From Steromphala cineraria (taxonomy: Eukaryota; Mollusca; Gastropoda; Trochida; Trochidae): a stretch of 64,000 nucleotides of DNA. Both the position numbers and the translations under genes were made by a program. Shown here one piece after another: positions 60,441 to 64,000 of this stretch. The notes below the pieces were generated by a model that was given only the letters and a program-made list of their open reading frames with translations, was not told the origin of the DNA and ran no database searches. The number at the start of each line of letters is the position of its first letter. Position 1 is the stretch's first letter. The stretch lies in the NCBI GenBank assembly GCA_916613615.1, contig OU744728.1:36230450-36294449 (forward strand). The letters are read 5' to 3'.

Positions 60441-61086
60441 TATCACCTTATTCACATAAATGTCTTCATTTCACTTGAGCACTGAACTTACACACAGAAG
60501 TTTCCTCAATGATTCTCCTGCCTACTATTTTTCTCTCGGCTTCCCTATCTCCACATCCGATCCATGATATACAGGTATAATCATAACCACATTACGCCCG
60601 AGCACAGACATGCGCGTTACAATCATAATCACTATCCATCTTCCCATTAGCGGGATTCACTTTCTTCTCTCTACTGCAGAGACCTCAATCCTCAAACTGA
60701 CATGCATTCTCATTTGGCCTGTATACAACACTGCAAGCTGCACATACTGAACTGTGTTCAGCTATTCATCCAGACTCTCTCAACTTCACTGCAATTGAAA
60801 TATATCCCTCCAATCAGTGGTATGCCAGCATGCATTACAGTGATGCAAGCTCCTGTCAGTTTCTCTCCTATGAACTGCCTACCAGTGCATACGCCTATCT
60901 CCCTTCATGAGTTCATTAAACTTATAGAGATCAGTTAAAGGTAGGCTTTGGTAAACTGGAATAACAGCAGGGTGCTTGAAATCTTGAAATGAAAATTTCT
61001 TAACAATCTTACAGTACCAATAAAAAGAACCTTACGACCTTTGCAGATGTCTTATCTCCTGACCTGATAGAATTTGATTAAGTTGT
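60441..61086. other. 5' flank of the sulfotransferase gene
   Basis: It probably holds the promoter and 5' UTR on the minus strand. It is conserved in the left unit (about 46265-46600), joined there directly to the exon-1 remnant because ~430 bp, including the anchor coding region, was lost. No clear core promoter motif was picked out. Confidence 0.4.
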
Positions 61087-61448
61087 TTAAAGGGGCAGTA
61101 GCACGTTTTTTGATAATTTTATATTTTAAATATTTCACTGTTAATTGTAAGTTAATGCTAAATGTATTATTTTGACAGTGCCAAAAATCTAATTACACAA
61201 GCCAATGACCCATAGTCAGTGGACAAAGTATGAAGATTCACATAAAATGCATCGGCGATCATTTTTGTGAACACCTTTAATTCATTTTGTGTAAGAAAAG
61301 GGAATCTCATGGCTAAACTTTACGTTATTTATTTGAATTATTACTGTTTCATTTAGTTTAAATACACTGCTTTCAATTGGAACCATTAATTTTCATTTTC
61401 CTGACATCACCTTATATTCCCACTTAAAACGTGCTACTGCCCCTTTAA
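61087..61448 (-). mobile_element. TTAA MITE, AGGGGCAGTAGCACG family, copy 4 (inverted), with empty paralogous site
   Basis: The element spans 61091-61444, interior inverted relative to copies 1-3, with TTAA on both sides (61087-61090, 61445-61448). The left-unit paralogue near 46590-46607 reads AAGTTGTTTAAATAGAGCG, i.e. the same flanks around a single TTAA. This proves the element borders and the 4-bp duplication. Confidence 0.93.
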
Positions 61449-64000
61449 ATAGAGCGAAACAATGAATTCAAAACAAGAAAATCTCATTTACGACGTTAGA
61501 TTTTTACCTTGTTTCAAGCGAGAGCACCTAAAGTTCTAAACCAGATTTATCAAATAGTTTGTAAAATTTTCTTGATAGAAGTTATAACAAACCACACGTC
61601 CCTATATGAAAAACGTTGAAAAGTTATGCAGCCGAAACTTTATTAAATTTTCTGTTCATACTTATTCAGACAAAATATACATTTCATAGATATTCTTGGA
61701 TATTTTAATTTGAAAAAATGTTCTTTCATTTAAAAACTATAAAATGTACACGAGCAAAAGATCCTGAATTTATTATAAACAGGTGATTCACTAGTTGTAA
61801 AGATTCAGTTTATCATTAATGTTAAAGCATGGATTCATGTGAATTAGATTACATGCTGTTCTCATCATTCACGCAAATATCTTCAATATAATGTTTCGTT
61901 TAACCTTTACACTACTTAATTAAGATAGAGCATGACTAAATGAAAAGGAGCTTTCATATATGTGGTTGAGACTAAACAACACGATGCATCGTTTTATTGC
62001 GTGCAAGGAGTCACTTTCTAGCCAACTTTATCATACAAATTAGTTGCACCATGATAAATGGATATTAATTTAAGTTTATGTTGTATATCATGGTGCATAC
62101 CGGTAATAAATGAAACCTATTTGATATCACAACGTTAACCAATGATTAAACTTTCAAATAATTAGGTTGAAAATTACTAATGTTATTTCCAGACTGTCCT
62201 TATTTTTTATTTAATGTGCTTGTCATACATGATGTTAGTCTATTCAACAAGAATTGTTGAATATACCGATCAGTTTGGCGGGCCATTGGGGCTTCTGTAG
62301 GGGTTCCACAGGGAGTCTGAAATAGAAGTTTAAATATCTATTAAACTAGCTGCAATCTGTGAGAAGCTATTATAGCATATATGAGGGGATTGAAAGGAGG
62401 AAGATGATGAAGCTTTAGCATTAAGCATGGTTAAAATTGTCAACTTCTAACCATTGAAAGTTTGAGATATTCTCAACATTATGATCTTATCTTTATCAAT
62501 ACAATGTATCAAATCAACAAAATTGCGTGTAGATGTGACATGTTCATCATATTTAAGCTAGAATCTAGACGATGCTGAAGTGCCTCTTACAGTAACAACT
62601 CCATAGTACTTATTTACTAAACAACGATCAAATTTCTGACTGTATGTTTTCGGAACTAAGATAAAAAAAAGTATAAACCTCTGAAATTTCAAAATTGGTA
62701 TGGATGTTACCTACATGCCCTGCTGTTGTACTTTCAAGGGTAACAAAGCCGAGGTTAAAAAACATTTAGTCATTTGGACCTAAAACAGCAATTATTCTTA
62801 CCTTCTTGGAGCATAAGCTAGATATTTATGCTTTTGAAACTTGAATATAAAACAATAAAGTTGGGATAGGTAGCAGCGAAAAAAGATCTAAACCTATTCA
62901 ATATGTTAAGGAATCAATTGTTTTTTCCAGAGTAAAGGTATTTAAATAATTGCTTACAAGACAATCAGTGTTTCCCAAAAGATTTTTGACATTTTTGTTT
63001 TGTCAATCATTCTTACAGCTCTACCATGATTTGTCACAGTGTACTTCTAGCAGAGTAATATACTTTCAATTACAAATGATTATTAAAAAAAAACAAATAT
63101 TTATGTAATTCAGACAGCGTGTTTCAACATGAAGAACACAAATCAATAATATATCCTTCTATACCATCCAAAGGTTCCATGCAACTCTCATGGATTCATT
63201 CAATAAATTAACACTATTTTTAAATGTCAAAGAGCCACAGAAGTTGGAAGTGGCATAAAAACAACTTTTCTTGGAGAAGTCATTACAATCTTACCTTCAA
63301 GCAAAAAGGTCTAAAGAAGATTAAAGGCCCGACTAGACATCTAAGAAACCTGCAATTATCACTGTTATTACGTTAAGACAATATACATGTATAAGGCAAG
63401 ACTATTGATCTATTCAGAAGCTTAATGGTGAAAGGTTAAGGATTCTTTCTTTGCACAGGTGAAAGTTGTTTAAGAACAGACTTGTTGATGCTTTTGTGAA
63501 TTATTTGTTATCAATTATTTATTCAAATCCTTAAATGATTCGGTTAATACTCTAAGGATTCTTTGTCATGTTTATGATATCAGTGCTATATGTTTATGTT
63601 TCTTTTTGATTAATGTTATATTTTAGATATTTTAATTAAAGATTTGATTTTCACTTCAATCACTGCGTTTTATCTTGAAACTGTCTAAACGTATTGTATA
63701 ATGACCTAATTCTCACAAGGATGAACGAGTTAAACGCAAAGAGATTAGAGTAAATAGGGTTGACACAAACTCTAAATTATTCATTTGATTACGTTCAACA
63801 ACTAAATAATGTTTTATTAGTTCTTTATACATTTTCGACCTTAAACACCTTTCTCTAGAATAAACTTTACCCTTTTCACATTATTTGATCATAACCTTGA
63901 TTTCTTCAAGGGTTGACTGAGCTCGATGAATGTTTGATTAATGATGGGCAACTGACTGAGAAGTGACACGTTGCTCTAGAACCTTTATGAGAAGATGATT

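Larger units (their letters stand above)
52350..64000 (+). repeat. right unit of the tandem segmental duplication (continues past window)
   Basis: See the anchors listed for the left unit. It contains the complete sulfotransferase gene and two TTAA MITEs absent from the left unit (54917-55471, 61091-61444). It lacks the left unit's 356-bp tandem copy and its 1.6-kb segment. From 61449 to 64000 it is non-coding and closely follows 46.6-50.7 kb. The window ends inside the unit. Confidence 0.85.

Noticed and set aside
1..64000. tRNA or rRNA genes
   Set aside because: I looked for T-loop-like GGTTCRA motifs and conserved rRNA blocks and saw none that fold plausibly; a tRNAscan run would be decisive.

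Overview
This is an animal (eukaryotic) genome window. It is AT-rich, its few genes are split by introns, and much of it is mobile-element debris. The best hint to the species is a 59-bp SINE tail at 40450-40508 (GCGGCGTAAAAC followed by ACTC repeats), which resembles the tRNA-derived SINE tails I associate with vetigastropod molluscs such as abalone. GACG/GACA microsatellite modules and a CCCGAAAT-ATTTCGGG hairpin beside a 170-bp array fit a mollusc too. The species call is inference.

Three host genes can be supported. At 1662-3332 (+) lies a one-coding-exon secreted or GPI-anchored protein with two Cys-rich/leucine-rich modules. At 7200-11006 (+) lies a two-exon Selenoprotein O homologue (protein AMPylase). 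Every catalytic residue I can check is present, and its 'stop' UGA sits exactly where the family's C-terminal Cys-Ser-Ser-Sec motif expects selenocysteine. At 60440-56576 (-) lies a three-exon Golgi-type sulfotransferase of the WSCD1/WSCD2 type without WSC domains.

The span from 9.4 to 26.5 kb is a set of non-autonomous DNA elements with readable ends. They include four copies (one of them at 61 kb) of a ~360-bp TTAA-flanked MITE, a 333-bp TTAA MITE, and a 1.38-kb element with 26-bp perfect terminal repeats and 9-bp target duplications. There are two TA-flanked elements (1.44 and 1.20 kb), each filled with reiterations of its own short motif, a degraded Tc1/mariner transposase, a 1.73-kb near-palindrome, a 170-bp tandem array and an exact 54-bp minisatellite.

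From about 27.6 to 37 kb lies a decayed Helentron-type Helitron: an N-terminal domain, a Rep (HUH, two-tyrosine) domain, a PIF1-like helicase still open for 818 codons, and a C-terminal APE-type endonuclease. A 1.7-kb block carrying two spliced exons and a 3' UTR of an unrelated Pro/Ser-rich gene sits between Rep and helicase, bounded by GAGCTACA on both sides.

From about 40.6 kb to the end the window is a large tandem segmental duplication (left unit ~40.6-50.7+ kb, right unit ~52.4-64+ kb). The right unit has the intact-looking sulfotransferase gene. The left unit has a gutted copy: the P-loop and membrane anchor are gone, and exon 2 is fused in frame to the end of exon 3. Two TTAA MITEs are present only in the right unit, and the left unit shows their empty sites.
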